Positions 1-11,344 of a stretch of DNA of 64,000 nucleotides are shown here, piece after piece. Numbering within the stretch: position 1 is the stretch's first letter; the number at the start of each line of letters is the position of its first letter. A model generated the notes under the pieces. The model made no database searches. It saw nothing but the letters and a program-made list of their open reading frames with translations, and was not told the origin of the DNA. This stretch comes from Paraspadella gotoi. Taxonomy: Eukaryota; Chaetognatha. The translations under genes were made by a program, and so were the position numbers. The stretch is taken from contig CM119268.1 of assembly GCA_051294375.1 (NCBI GenBank), positions 19,689,820-19,753,819 of the forward strand. Reading direction: 5' to 3'.

Positions 1-120
1 CCTCGTCTTGTCGCTATATTAGTATTTAAAAATAACCTTAGTCCTTTAACATTAAGTTTATTAAAAAAAACCATTGCTTAGGTTAACGTTAAGATTCCGA
101 TTGAGATTAAGGTTAATAGT

Positions 121-236
121 AAGGGGGGGTTAGGGACTTAGGGGGTAGTTTAAGGGAGAGGTTTAGGGATAGGGGGTGGGGGGTTAGGTGGGGATTTAGG
201 GTAGGGGTTAGGATAGGTGGGGATTTAGGGGTGTGA
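121..236. repeat. Degenerate G-rich TTAGGG-like tract
   Basis: Repeated TTAGGG, TTAGGGG and GGTTAGG words with irregular spacing. This looks like a decayed interstitial telomere-type or G-rich minisatellite array. A similar but longer array lies at 13205-13770. No gene is seen in the first 490 bases. Confidence 0.6.
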
Positions 237-490
237 GAGAAGACGGGTTAAGGGAAAAAATACATTTTGGTTCGAAAATTAAACCAATAGTATTTTAAAT
301 AAATATCGTTATTCTACATGACTTGGCTAGCTAGCCAGCCATGCGTTTACAAGAAACAATCGTTCTGAAACTGAAGTTTTTTCACGCCAAACTTTTCTGA
401 CGTGAGAGAAAACGTCAGTCCCTTAGCGTCAAAAACATTGATTCGCGGGATCCTCTGCCATACATCATACGTCTTGCAAATGGCGGCTTA

Positions 491-1149
491 TTGCTAACCG
501 TCGTCAGTGCTTGGGTTGCCTTAGACCAGAGACTTAATTTTAAAAGATATTCACGAGAATGGCGCTGTCGTCGATTTATGTTCAGAAAAACTATTCTGTC
601 TGGCTCCTTCGAAAATACGAAACTCCCGCTTTGGAAAATTATTCATTTTCTTTATAAATGGACAAATCAACATCGTTTAATTGATATCATGGAGGAATTG
701 AACATTGGAAGTAAATCTGCCATCTTATATGCGCGACGTCTTTGAAACATAACTCAAATGATGTACTCTGAATTCAATGGGCCGGTTGGAGGTCCAGGAG
801 TTGTCGTTCAAATTGACGAATCCTATTTTTTTACTCGGAAATACAATCGCGGACATCAGAGTAAAAAAGCGCGTTGAGTTTTGGGTGGCGTTGAGCGTGG
901 TAAAACCGAAAACTTTTTTTACAAGGTTGTTCCTAATGTAATCGTAATGTAAAACGAAATTCGTTTGTGATGACCGATAAATGGGCTGGGTACCGAACTT
1001 TACCCCAGAAAATGTACGGAACTACTGATAAACATTTCGTTGGTCATTTGTATTTTTTTCTTTTCCGTAAGATTTATCCTCGAAACTCGACTTTCGGAGC
1101 TCTTCTTAACTGGATCGTATTTTATAATGATGTTGACATGAATTTATAA
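491..1149 (+). pseudogene. Merlin (IS1016/ISXO2-like) DNA transposon transposase, broken
   Basis: This is a relic of a DDE transposase of the Merlin superfamily, the eukaryotic relatives of IS1016/IS1595. The first part reads WRCRR, then a SGSFENTKLPLWKI-like block typical of the N-terminal region. After an in-frame TGA at 743 the same frame continues with GGPGVVVQIDESYF, which holds the first catalytic Asp, and RKYNRGHQ. Further in-frame stops follow near 875 and 953. A frameshift then leads to VMTDKWAGYR at 967, which holds the second catalytic Asp. The segment that normally carries the third catalytic residue (the NHS...FVDP...TQ.IE region) is missing: DKHF runs directly into a C-terminal FRKIYPRNSTF block. 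The copy therefore cannot make active enzyme. Terminal inverted repeats were not identified. Family assignment is fairly sure; exact limits are not. Confidence 0.8.
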
Positions 1150-1615
1150 ATGAATGACTTTTTTTTTCAGATATAAGTTTACTTGAAAATAGAATTTATA
1201 ATAATCCTTAATATTTATTCACGTTGTGGCGGACGACCTTAGAACTAATCAACATTCATAAATCTTGGATGTTAAATCGCGAAGGGAAAAATGCCTTAGG
1301 TTAACCGTTTTGAAATAAGATATCCGCCGGTAAAGGAAAAATTTTTTTTTACTTTGTTAAAATTAATTAAGGAGGATTTTGAAATGAAAACTGTGAAAGG
1401 TCATGTCTCGCTTTCTCTAAATTTGAGCATTTGGTCAATAATTTTAAGGTCAACATTTTTTCGCGGAAACTCGCGACGTACTTTTTAATTTCGTTTCAAT
1501 GACCAAAGAACAAACAACGCTCACCTCAAAGAAATTCATTTTCTACGAGCATTTTGGAAGTATTTTCTAGTTATAATGTGTCTAGTAATAAAAACTTTAA
1601 AACGCATACAATTTT

Positions 1616-2376
1616 CGTTTTTAGTCGGATTTGCTTTCAGCAGATCCCGACTTTGTCGGTCCGTCGGTCCGCCCCCTCAATCTTGTCGGGCATTCACTTA
1701 TATCATGTCAGAACATCGAATTATGATAAATTATGCAAACAAAAAACGATGTCCGTCCGTCCGTCCCACCTTAGCAAAAAACACCAATTACTCGTGTTTG
1801 GATGGATAGATGGAAATGAAATTTTGTATGTGGGTAGGGAAGTGTGTGATTGAGCTGGATATGAAGTTTTGATAGAATCGTCCGAGTGGAAATGTGTTTA
1901 GGTGGAAAAAACAAAAAAATATATTTTACTATTTGAACACTAATTACTCACGAGTGGATGGGCCGATTGACTTGAAATTTTGTATTTGGGTAAAAATGAG
2001 TGTGATTAAACTGGAAATCAAGTTTCGATGGAATCGTTTGAGTGGAAATGAGTGTAAATGGAAAAAACAAAGAACCTGTGTCACGAATTGATTATGCTTC
2101 TTTTTCTTTTTATTTTAAATGTAAATGCAAGATGTATTAATTAATCAAATAAATAATCAGTTAATTAATCAATTAGTCAATTAATTAATCAATAAATCAT
2201 TAATCAGTTAATCAATAAAAACAAACATTTTGAATCAAATTAATTAATTGCATAATTAATTAAATAATTACCTTGAATAAATTAAATAATTAATTAACAT
2301 GAATTAATTATTAATTAAATAATTAATTACCGATAATGATCGTGGGCAGATCTGACATTGCTTGCTCAAACTTGTT
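1616..2376 (+). mobile_element. Hairpin-ended non-autonomous element, copy 1
   Basis: The left end starts TTTTTAGTCGGATTTGC and folds back on a matching GCAGATCCCGAC within about 30 bases. The right end reads GGCAGATCTGACATTG, then GCTTGCTCAAACTTGTT. The two ends share the inverted word GTCGGATCTGC. The interior has GTCCGTCCGTCC, then ATTACTCGTG and GGATGGATAGATGG words, then an AT-rich core of ATTAATTAATT. There is no coding capacity. Further copies or parts lie at 7996-9036, 19688-20040, 21960-22752, 28687-28755, 28766-29550 and 48383-49150. Mobility is inferred from copy number and the defined ends; the superfamily is unknown. Confidence 0.7.
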
Positions 2377-2480
2377 CTTCTAAAAACTCATGTTGATGTT
2401 GGAATCTTTTGACGGGCGTCTCTTCGAACGTTTGATTTCGCGAGCGTAAAGAGGAAACTCTTTATAAGAACACAGATTTT
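2377..2480. repeat. Segment repeated downstream of hairpin-ended elements
   Basis: The sequence after the element, with AAACTCATGTTG and GACGGGCG...GAACGTTTGATTTCGCGAGCG, recurs at 22748-22835 in the same position after another copy. A weaker match lies at 38075-38130. Either the elements are part of a larger repeat or these two loci are duplications. Confidence 0.6.
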
Positions 2481-2947
2481 AAAAATATGACATGGTATGC
2501 TGCTGCGGCAGAGGATTAAAAAAACATTACCGAAAAAAGGGGGCATTTTGGGAAAAAAGTGCCCATATTTCAAGATTTATCTCGAGCAACGAACCCTGAA
2601 GCAGCAGACGTCTTTGGTAACGAAGACGAAATCTAAAAATAACTTTTTCTCCTCGGGTCATTCATCTGCGTAGAATCGTAGATGAAAGGTCAAACGCGAT
2701 GTCTCGCTCTCTCGCTCTCTCATAACTATTTCCGCCGTCTTTTAATTCGTAGTATATCATACGCTTTTTTAAATTGACTTATTTTTCAACATTCACCAGC
2801 GCTCTTAGTCTGGAAAAATTAGGAATTATTTTTATTAAATTGAAATTTACCCTCATTTAATTCATCAAACGGAAACATCCCGTGTCGAATCACGGTTGCT
2901 TTGGCTTTGGCTTCCCGAAGGGGTAGTTACATGGTGACAATTTTAAA

Positions 2948-3070
2948 ATTTTAAAAGTGAAGGCTTATACTAAAGCCGAAACATGTCCTATGTAAAAATA
3001 AATCGTTGTACATAAACAAATAAACTTTGTTTTTCTCTAATTTGCAAAACAACGAAAAGAAAGGAAATTA
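2948..3070 (+). repeat. Decayed hammerhead-bearing element tail
   Basis: GAAGGCTT...AAGCC followed by GAAACATGTC (2978-2987) matches the hammerhead at 6101-6158, but the CTGATGA half of the core has become AAAGTGA. The bases after it (AAATAAATCGTTGT ... AACAACGAAAAGAAAGG) match 6170-6230, showing common origin. This is probably an inactive relic. Confidence 0.6.
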
Positions 3071-4164
3071 ATATAAAAAGTGAAAACCAAAACTATTTAT
3101 GTATACAAATTTTATCAGAATCCACTTTGATATGCCTCAGCAATGATAGCAGGAAGATGGATATGAAAATCGTCTCTAATTTTTAAACTCACTTTTTTTA
3201 GTTTTTTTTTTTTACTTTCAGTAAGTTTTCTGAAGAAATTTGAAATAAAAACAATATAATATTATTATTTTCTGAAAGCCCTTTCAAATCTAAAGAGAAT
3301 GACGTAATTACGAATACTGTAGTATAAAGTTTAACTAGCCAAGCTTGAATTTAATTAGGATACTCAAAAACGAGACATCTTTTTAAAAATCAATAGCTGG
3401 AAATTTATGATTTTTATCAAATTGTGATTGGCTATCGTAAATCTTTTTTTCTCAGGCATTTTCATGAAACTTATATAAATAATAATATTTTATATTATAT
3501 TAATTTTAACATGTCATATATTTTGAAAAAAAAATTAAAATTTTAAATAATTCACTTTTGACATTCTTAATTGAACCAAGGCTGGGAAGCTTACTTTTTA
3601 TGTTAAAGCTTTCGTAAGTATATCATTTTTTCATAATATTTTTAAGGGCTTTCTGAGGATATTAATATTGTTAATATTTTAATAAATACCTTGTTTAAAA
3701 AAGTGCTAAAAGTTTCAAAAAAAATTGAATTTGAAAACAGTGAGTTGGAAAATGAAACCCGATTTGAAAAGCCAACTTTCTCCACTCATTGTCAAGGCAT
3801 ATCTTAACCGATCAATATAAAATTTTAACATTTTAATATTTTCTACTTAACTAATTTTTAAAATCAATAAAATAGCCACTGGTTTGCAAATGACAGTGTA
3901 TTTCTATCGGTGCTTGTAAAATTGTTACCATGTACAATTGTACATTTTAGTAATGAGTATTTCCCCCAAAAAAATACCTTATGTATTCATAAATATTATG
4001 AATTACAGCACTGGCTGTCTCAGAATTTCTTGACTGCTACGTATCTACCTCAGTATTAAGGCATAGTGAAAGTTGCAGATCAAAATTCGAATAGTTGTTC
4101 ATGAACAGTCTTGTACTAAAAAATATTGATATATAATTTTTTTTTAATTTGTTAATTTTCGCAT
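3071..4164. other. AT-rich stretch without a recognisable gene
   Basis: Long poly-A/T runs, no open frame of note and no splice or promoter signal that I could support. It probably consists of old repeat debris. Confidence 0.5.
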
Positions 4165-4347
4165 ACGGTAGGGCAGAGAGGATGTTAAAGAAACAAAAAA
4201 AGCTATCTCAAAAACCTATAAAATCTTAAAGTATACATACCCATGAGACACTTAATGTGGTAGGTCAGTAAAATTCGATAAAGGCAGGTTTTTTTAAATG
4301 CTAATTAAAGTTTTGGAATTTTTTTTATAAAAATTTTCAAGTAGTTT

Positions 4348-5156
4348 AGTGAATATGCTTACAATTTTAATGTCTATACATCTATCATTATCTACAGAGC
4401 ATAAGCTTTAATTTGAGACCTCTCCCAAATTTTTACGATATTTTGTTATTGAATTATAACTAAAATATAATTTAAAAAAAATATTAATCATTCAGTTCTT
4501 TCAAACAGAATATTTCTTTAAAAAAAATTACAAATATGTTCTCAAAATTCAGTTCTACTTATCATGCCTTTAAACAAATTTCTAAAAAAATTGATATAAA
4601 ATTATTTAAAAAATTAATAATACAGATAATTTTTTTTTAAATATGTGATATTTAATTTAAACTTACAGATATTAGCTGAGTACTTTAATTCAAAATCATA
4701 TGCAGCTTTTAAAAATAATTATATGTTTTATTACTTATCAAAAAAAAATTTATTTATAAAATTATATTATAATATTTGATATATAGTATTAATAGACAAA
4801 TGTGCAAAAATATTAACAAATATATTGCTTTAACTTTTAATACTATATATATTAATATTTTTCAAAATATTTTTTTAATTTTTAAAATTTTTATATTAAA
4901 ATTATTATTAATTAAAAAAAAATACTTTGAAGCCTAATAAGTAGAACTGTATTTTGAGAACATTTGTATCTTTATTTTTAAGAAATAATCTGTTTAAAGG
5001 TACTAATTTATTACTTTTTGAAAAAAAAATTCTAATTTTTACTTATATTTCAATAACGAAAAGTAATAGAAAGTTGGGAGAGGTCTCAAATTAAAGCTTA
5101 TGCTTTGTAGATAATGATAGACATATAGACATTCAAATTGTAAACATATTCACTTA
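4348..5156. mobile_element. Nested foldback element
   Basis: The left end TAGTGAATATGCTTACAATT is mirrored at the right by AATTGTAAACATATTCACTTA. The arms continue through GTCTATACATCTATCATTAT and GAGACCTCTCCCAA and their reverse complements. Arms of roughly 250 bases (4348-4600 and 4925-5156) flank an AT-rich centre. It interrupts the left arm of the larger inverted repeat, so it is the younger insertion. A fragment of the arm recurs near 31735. Confidence 0.65.
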
Positions 5157-5190
5157 GAGACAGTTTGAGTTTAGTTTTGACAACGATTTA

Positions 5191-5256
5191 TTTAATTCAA
5201 AAAACAGACATGTTTCGGCTTCATTTCAAGCCTTCATCAGCGTTAGTGAACTTTGA
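5191..5256 (-). ncRNA. Type I hammerhead ribozyme, minus strand
   Basis: On the minus strand the core reads CTGATGA, an extra A, helix II (GGCTT, loop, AAGCC), then GAAAC and ATGTC. Helix III is the self-complementary ACATGT, as in minimal hammerheads that work as dimers. Helix I pairs AACG with TGTT next to the core, then a small internal loop, then CACTTGA against the TGAATT side. The predicted cleavage is after GTC, opposite position 5207. It mirrors the motif at 6101-6158. The one departure from the textbook core is the extra A before helix II, so activity is uncertain. Confidence 0.65.
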
Positions 5257-5902
5257 AAATATTTTTGTGTAAAGGAAGAGAGAAAGAGAGATAACAGAGA
5301 GAGAGAGAGGGCAAAGTTTCCAACACAGAGTTTAGAAAGGACAGTGGTCAATTGGTGAGGACAGGCTGAAGTTGAGAAAAAGACAGAGTAAGTTGTGAAA
5401 AGAAGTGAAATGGTAAAAAGAAAGAGAGAGAGAGAGAGAAAGAGAAAAAACATGCAAATTTTACATTGTGTAATGTATACATAGAAAAATTTTTAAACTG
5501 ATGAATTTAGTGAAGTATAACAATTAATCTACTTAATAATTAGTGAGAGTGAAACAGGATTGAATTGAAGGATGATTTGAGAGATAGTTAGTAAGTAATA
5601 AAGTGAAATTGAGAAGTAAAGATAGAACTCAAAATGAGCTGGCCCCCTTGGCATGGGCAAATGAGAGGCATGATCGATGAGGCCGGGTCATTGCGCATGT
5701 CATAGGCTGAGATGACAGTTGGATTGAGCTTGTCACTATTACTTACTAACTCATCTCTCAAATCTATCCTTTCAATTTCAAATTTCCTGTTTCACTCTCA
5801 CTAATTATTAAGTAGATTAATTGTTATACTTCACTAATATTCATCAGTTTAAAAATTTTTCTTATTTGTTATACATTACACAATGTAAAGATTTTTGCAC
5901 TG

Positions 5903-5933
<31 letters not shown>

Positions 5934-6100
5934 TTTCACCATTTCACTTCTTTTCACAACTTACTCTGTCTTTTTCTCAACTTCAGCCTGTCCTCACCAA
6001 TTGACCACTGTCCTTTCTAAACTCTGTGTTGGAACTTTGCCCCTCTCTCTCTCTTCTGTTTATCTCTCTTTTCTCTCTCCTTTACACAAAAATATTTTCA

Positions 6101-6158
6101 AAGTTCACTAACGCTGATGAAGGCTTGAAATGAGCCGAAACATGTCTGTTTTTGAATT
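6101..6158 (+). ncRNA. Type I hammerhead ribozyme, plus strand
   Basis: CTGATGA lies at 6114-6120. It is followed by A6121, helix II (GGCT 6122-6125 with AGCC 6133-6136), GAAA 6137-6140 and CATGTC 6141-6146. Helix III is the palindrome ACATGT. Helix I has four pairs next to the core (6110-6113 with 6147-6150, one of them G-U), a 2x2 internal loop, then six pairs (6102-6107 with 6153-6158). An internal loop at this place is what natural hammerheads use to dock with loop II. Predicted self-cleavage is after C6146. The preserved pairing well outside the core argues against chance. The extra A after CTGATGA is atypical. Confidence 0.7.
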
Positions 6159-6414
6159 AAATAAAATCGTTGTCAAAACTAAACTCAAACTGTCTCTAAT
6201 CGTCGCCAAACAACGAAAAGAAAGGATTTATATCACAAACATATTCATTAAAATTTCAAAAACTTTAATTAGCATTTACAAAATATTCTGCCTGTATCGA
6301 ATTTTACTGACCTACCTCATGGGTCTCAAGGGTATACTTTAAGATTTTATAGATTTCAGATATGGTACTTTTTTGTTTCTTTCACATCCTCTCTGCCCTA
6401 CGTGTATACATATT

Positions 6415-6700
6415 AATTACCATAGAAAATGTCAAAAATTAATTTTTAGTTTTGTAAGCAAATTCGAATTCCTCATAAAAAGTTGATAAAAGAAAATATA
6501 AGTCTTAATCTAAAATTATTTTATTAAGTTAGCTAAAAATTTAAAAAAATATATTTTTTATACTAAAATTAAATTATAGGTTAATAATAAAAGTTTTTAT
6601 TAGGATTTTGACCCACTTAATGAAATATTTTTTAAAAAGAGTTATATTTCCTGTTATCAACTTTTCGTGAGGAATTCGAATATACGTTCAAACATAACAT
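6415..6700. repeat. Foldback core related to 14705-15236
   Basis: GAATTCCTCATAAAAAGTTG near 6470 is mirrored by CAACTTTTCGTGAGGAATTC near 6660, with further mirrored AT-rich sequence between. The interior words (TTGACCCACTTAATGAAAT, AGTTGATAAAA) match the foldback at 14705-15236. It is followed by a short ACATA repeat (AACATAACATAACAT). Confidence 0.6.
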
Positions 6701-7407
6701 AACATAACATTGATAATTTCTATAGTGAGTACAATGTATAAATATGGGCGTATGAAAAATTTTAAAAATTAAAATTAATGTGTTTTATTTAATAATGTTC
6801 ACAGGTTCAAGCCTGTTCGTGATCTACAATTCGAATTTTGATTCTACTTGATTTTAATATTTTTACTCAGTATTCATTATCACTTTTCTCATTTCTCGTC
6901 TCGGATCCGTTCGCTGAAAATAACGATTATGACGTCTGCCTCTATTAAAGATACTAATGTGATAGTACGACTCGTATGAGACGATGACGACGACGAAAGC
7001 GACGACGAAGACGAAGATGGTCATAAAGACGGAGAAATGATAGTGGACAACGTTGATGGAGAACATTTGGTCATTCACACTTTTTTTGCTCGAATTAGAT
7101 TCTGACGAAGATGTGAGAGAGAAGCAAAAACTCTCTACCTAATTCTATTTTTTTTCACTCAAAATTTCATTTGTGAAACTCATTTCGGTTCAAAGAAATA
7201 ACTTCAACAAAAAACTATTAAAAGCTTTCAATCGTAACTTTTTAATCTTGCAGTTATAAAATAAAATGAAATAGAAAGGAATAAAAAATAAATATAAATG
7301 TGAAAAATTCAAATAAATCCGGTTAAAGTTTTAAAGTCTTGATTCAAAAGAAAGAAGAAAAATTAAAAATCTTATTTCTTTATTTTTGAGGAAAAATATC
7401 CGTGTGG

Positions 7408-7411
<4 letters not shown>
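6701..7411. other. No recognisable gene; acidic-codon microsatellite
   Basis: The region contains a GAC/GAA-rich run near 6980-7020 and AT-rich flanks. An open frame of about 40 acidic codons ends at 7103, but nothing upstream supports it as an exon. Confidence 0.4.

Positions 7412-7415
<4 letters not shown>

Positions 7416-7455
<40 letters not shown>
7416..7455. repeat. (GA)n microsatellite
   Basis: About 20 uninterrupted GA dinucleotides. The Ser/Leu-rich frames through it are artefacts of the repeat. The next 540 bases are CT-rich, with no supportable gene. Confidence 0.95.
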
Positions 7456-7459
<4 letters not shown>

Positions 7460-7995
7460 GAACGAAATACGATCCGTGATGAATTTAGTTTTTTCTCTCC
7501 CTCCTGCCATGCGAAGCCAAGTTTCAGCACAAAAGACTCGAAAATATGAAAAGTAAAACAATGAAAAAAAGAAAGATTAATGTTTTTTTGTATGTATATA
7601 TACATACAATACATGTTTCTTTATATTTTTTTCGAAAAGGGATATATACTACTTGACAATTCTGTTTATTATTGTGTTCTCTTTTCTTCCATCTTTATGC
7701 CTCCATCTCTTGTTCCATTTCTTTTCCCCTCATTTTTTAATATTTAATTTCTCTATCTTTTTTGCATCTTTCTGTCTCATATTCTGTCTTGTTCACTCCT
7801 TCAAGTCTTTCTGTCTTTCCAAACAGAAACATGATCACCCTAACCCCGGGAGAAAATCCATTTTTTCGAATGTTCAATGTGGAAGATGAAGATTTCCATC
7901 TTTTTCTTTTTTCTTTTTTTTTTTATTTCCATTTTTTTTCTTATCCCGTTCGCTAACGATTTTTCCTTTCGAGACCCGAAACCTCGTGACGCAAA

Positions 7996-9036
7996 AACAA
8001 GTTTGAGGAAAAAATGTCGGATCTGCCTAAGATAATTAAGCGGTAATCAAATTTTCTGACTTTCAATTGTGATCTTAACAGATCATAACAAATCGTAAAA
8101 TAACAAATCATAACAGACTTCTTAATAAATCTATAAAAAAATGTATAAATCAATTGATCTATCAATCATTACCAGTCGCTGCGCGAATACCAACTTGCAT
8201 AACTTACTCAACTTGCATTATTTGGTAATTTTGCATAATTTGGTCAGTTTTCATAATTTGGTCAATTTCATAATTTGGTCAACTTAAATAATTTGATCAA
8301 CTTGCATAATTTGGTCAACAGGCATAATTTTGTCAACTGGCATAATTTGGTCAACTGGCATAATTTTATCAACTGGCATAATTTGGTCAACTTGTAGGAT
8401 TTGGTCAACTGGCATAATTTGGTCAGTCAATTAAACAATCAATCAATAAATCAATCAGAGAGAGATAGAGGGAAACTTTTAAAAATACAAATAGATGTCT
8501 TTTGGTTTTTTAATTTAAACTTTTTTCCACTCCTACGATACACTTTATACATCTTGCATTTACATTTAATATGAAAATAAAAAGAAGCATAATCAATTAG
8601 TGAAATAGGTTTTTTGTTTTTTCTATATAAACTTATTTTTACTTTAACAATTCCATTGATACTTCATATTCAGCTCAATCACACACTTCCCTAACCACAT
8701 ACAAAATTTCATTTAAATCCATCTATCCAAACACGAGTAATTTGTGTTTTTTGTTAAGGCGGGACGGACGGACGAACGGACTGACAGACAAACGGACATC
8801 TTTTTTTTTATAATTTATCATTAAGAAAGGTTTATTAGTGTGCCAATACAACGATTTTCTTTTATTATTAAGATTATATGTTTCGACTCTGTTGATAATA
8901 CAATGCATAATTTATCATAATTCGAGGTTCTGACATGAAATAAGTTAATGCCCGACAAGATTGAGGGGGCGGACCAACGGACCGACAAAGTGAATTATAG
9001 AGTCGGGATCTGCTTATAAGCAGATCTGACTAAAAA
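7996..9036 (-). mobile_element. Hairpin-ended non-autonomous element, copy 2
   Basis: Read on the minus strand it begins at 9036 with TTAGTCAGATCTGC folding onto GCAGATCCCGACT, continues through the GTCCGTCCGTCC block (near 8760) and ends with GGCAGATCCGACAT and the CAAACTTGTT end near 7997. It is longer than its relatives because an 18-bp minisatellite (8190-8430) lies inside it. No protein is encoded. Confidence 0.7.
8190..8430. repeat. 18-20 bp minisatellite (CATAATTTGGTCAACTGG)
   Basis: Roughly a dozen imperfect units of CATAATTTGGTCAACTTG or CATAATTTGGTCAACTGG in a row. It lies within hairpin-ended element copy 2, so the array arose in or with that copy. Confidence 0.85.
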
Positions 9037-9107
9037 AGGAATTTGAGTGACGAATGTTTTATTGGGATTCGGTCCGTTGCTCCAAGAATTGATAGTCATT
9101 GCTGAGT

Positions 9108-9525
9108 TTCTGTTGCTGTCGCTGCCACTTTTTCTGTTGCTTTTTAAGTTGCTATTGCTTTTGGTTTAGATTTGCTTTTGCTATTGCTTTTGCTTTTTCA
9201 GTTGCTTTTCCTTTTTTTTTAGATTTTGATTTTTAGTTTTAATTTTGCTTTTGGTTTTGCTTTTGCCTTTTCAGTTACTTTTGCTTTTTTATTTAAATTT
9301 TGATTTTACCTTTGCTATTGCTTTTCTTTATCAGTTGATTTTGCTTTTGGTTTAGTTTTATTTTTTTTTTTGCTTTTGTTTTTGCTATTGATTTTTTTTT
9401 CAGTTGCTTTTGGTTTTGGTTTAGCTTTTGATTTTGCTGTTGCTTTTTCAGTTGCTTTTGCTTTTGGTTTAGCTTTTGCTTTTGATGTTGCTGTTGCTTT
9501 TGTACTTGTTTAAGCACTTGCATTT
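9108..9525. repeat. TTTTGC-type hexamer minisatellite
   Basis: Tandem TTGCTTTTGCTTTTGG and TTTTTCAGTTGC words over about 400 bases. The Lys/Gln-rich frame on the minus strand is a product of this repeat, not a gene. Confidence 0.85.
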
Positions 9526-9585
9526 TGTGGGGGTTTCAAGATCAGACAGAAAGCTTGAGACTAGATGACAATATTTACTATTTAC

Positions 9586-10471
9586 TTAAGGGGACCCAGT
9601 GATAAAAATGATATCATAAGCTTAAGGGTCTATCATCAAAGGAATTTGAATGGTAATAGTCATTAATTTTTCTTTGCACGGGAAAGTGGCAAAAAAATTG
9701 TTCTCTTATTGTAGCGGAAACAAAAATTTAATAATTATGAAAAAAACATTTAGTTGACCCTACCTAAATATTTATATAATCCATTATTTTATTTTTATAT
9801 TAAAAAGTATTTTTTACAAAATTCCTAATTTTTATTTTTTACTGTACAAAGCTACAATTTTAGGTTTAAGCCTCATTGAACAAAGGCTTTACAAGACTAA
9901 TATTTTTTTATTTTTATATTTACTTAAAAGGAAACAAATCAAACCTAAATTATATTCTTACAGAAACAAAACTATAATAATTATTAATTAATATTCATAT
10001 TCATCCCTTAAATATATTATTAAACTATATCGATTCCTAATTATAACAATTAAAAATTTAGCAAAAGTACCGAATCTTTCTCTTCTTTTTATATTTATAT
10101 TACTTCAAAGAGTTTTATTTTCATCCAATTAACAGAATTATTTGAAAATAAAGTTTAAATAAAATCAGTCGATACCTTAAATTTGGATTTATTCTTATTT
10201 TTTTTTCTTATAAATTTTTGTGATAAAAGCTGGAAATGTTTTTAAAATTAGATCTTACCCCTTTTTGAAAAAAAAAATTTTAAACTTGAAAAAGATTTTC
10301 TTCTTACCGATTTTTTAAAGAAAATTAAGCTCGCTGATTTTATCGAATTTTTAAACTACTTTCCCAAATGATTATAGAAAAAAAAATTATATGGTCAGAA
10401 CCAGCTTAAGGTAAAGGGTCAAACGTTATGTTTTCAGCTTTTTACCCCCCCTGTTCACTTGGTCCCCTTAA
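9586..10471. mobile_element. MITE with TTAA-flanked inverted ends
   Basis: The left end TTAAGGGGACCCAGTG (from 9586) is mirrored by CACTTGGTCCCCTTAA (to 10471). TTAA at both outer edges fits target duplication by piggyBac-like or Kolobok-like transposases. The interior is AT-rich, without coding capacity. The superfamily is inferred only from the TTAA and the end shape. Confidence 0.6.
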
Positions 10472-11340
10472 ATCCGTGCTTTGTCAATTTACTGTGAATG
10501 TTTTGTGATTTTCTCTTGTCAAATATTTTTAGACCAATCGCTCATTATACTTCAACTCTTTCTCAGTCGCTCAGGTCTTAGGGTCCGGGATCACTGAATT
10601 CAAATTATAATTAGGCTAAAGCCGAGCTCGGATTTCGAAAAGAGAGCTCCTGACGATTCCGAAATTGTATTCACTTTACTATTTTTTCAAAGGCGTCATC
10701 GTTTTTTCGATTTTTTTTGTACTATATAAAATAAAAGAAACCTATTTGAAGAGTTGCAGACCAAATTCAAATTTTAATGAAAACAGCATTAAACTAATCC
10801 ATTATTGGTATTAATTATTGTGTTAAAATATTTTTTTGCAAAAATGTTCCGAACCATGAGTATTGAGTAATTCGCTAATTAATATTATTATATTGCTATA
10901 TAATGTCAAATTTTTTTTTATATATTTTAAGTTTTTTTAATTGATTCTGATAGAGCTTAAAAAGTTAAGCAAAAAATATAATGACAACTTTTTTAAATTT
11001 TGATGTTTTATTACTTAAAATTAGTAAAAACTGCTAAAATCATCGGATGATGATGATGATGATGATTTTTTAAGGTTTTTCTCAATTTAAACCCACTTAT
11101 CATCAAAATATTGAAAAAAGAATTATACTTTGTGTAGATAACTTTTCATAAGCTATTTGAATCTGCTTTTAAAAATAAAAAAATCAAAAATAAATTTTTG
11201 ACATTTCCTATCTATAAATAAATATTAAAAAATTAATTACTAATGCTTCTTGCCATTTTAGAAAATTTTGCTCCATTGAAAGTTTTCTCAGAAATGTATG
11301 AAGTTTAATTTGGAAAGGTTCCCAAATCAAACCTCCGAAC
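10472..11340. other. AT-rich stretch without a recognisable gene
   Basis: It contains poly-A/T runs and a short (GAT)n at 11045-11067. No coding region, RNA gene or clear transposon end was found. Confidence 0.45.
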
Positions 11341-11344
11341 CACC

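Larger units (their letters stand above)
4165..6402. mobile_element. Large inverted repeat (foldback) carrying two opposed hammerhead ribozymes
   Basis: The left boundary CGGTAGGGCAGAGAGGATG is mirrored at the right by CATCCTCTCTGCCCTACG. The left arm is 4165-4345 plus 5157-5604. The right arm is 5736-6402. The loop is about 5605-5735. The left arm is interrupted by a second foldback at 4348-5156. Each arm holds a GA/CT-rich microsatellite, a conserved non-coding stretch and, on its outer side, a hammerhead motif. The arms point away from each other, so a transcript across the whole unit would fold into a long hairpin. Related sequence occurs at 31730-31992, 50950-51230 and 2948-3070. Hammerheads of this kind are known in Penelope-like elements and retrozymes; no reverse transcriptase is seen here, so the unit would be non-autonomous. 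Confidence 0.75.

Noticed and set aside
6980-7105. Acidic C-terminal exon (Asp/Glu-rich)
   Set aside because: The frame is preceded by a stop with no convincing splice acceptor and rests on a GAC/GAA microsatellite.
9293-9523. Lys/Gln-rich protein on the minus strand
   Set aside because: It is a translation of the TTTTGC repeat.
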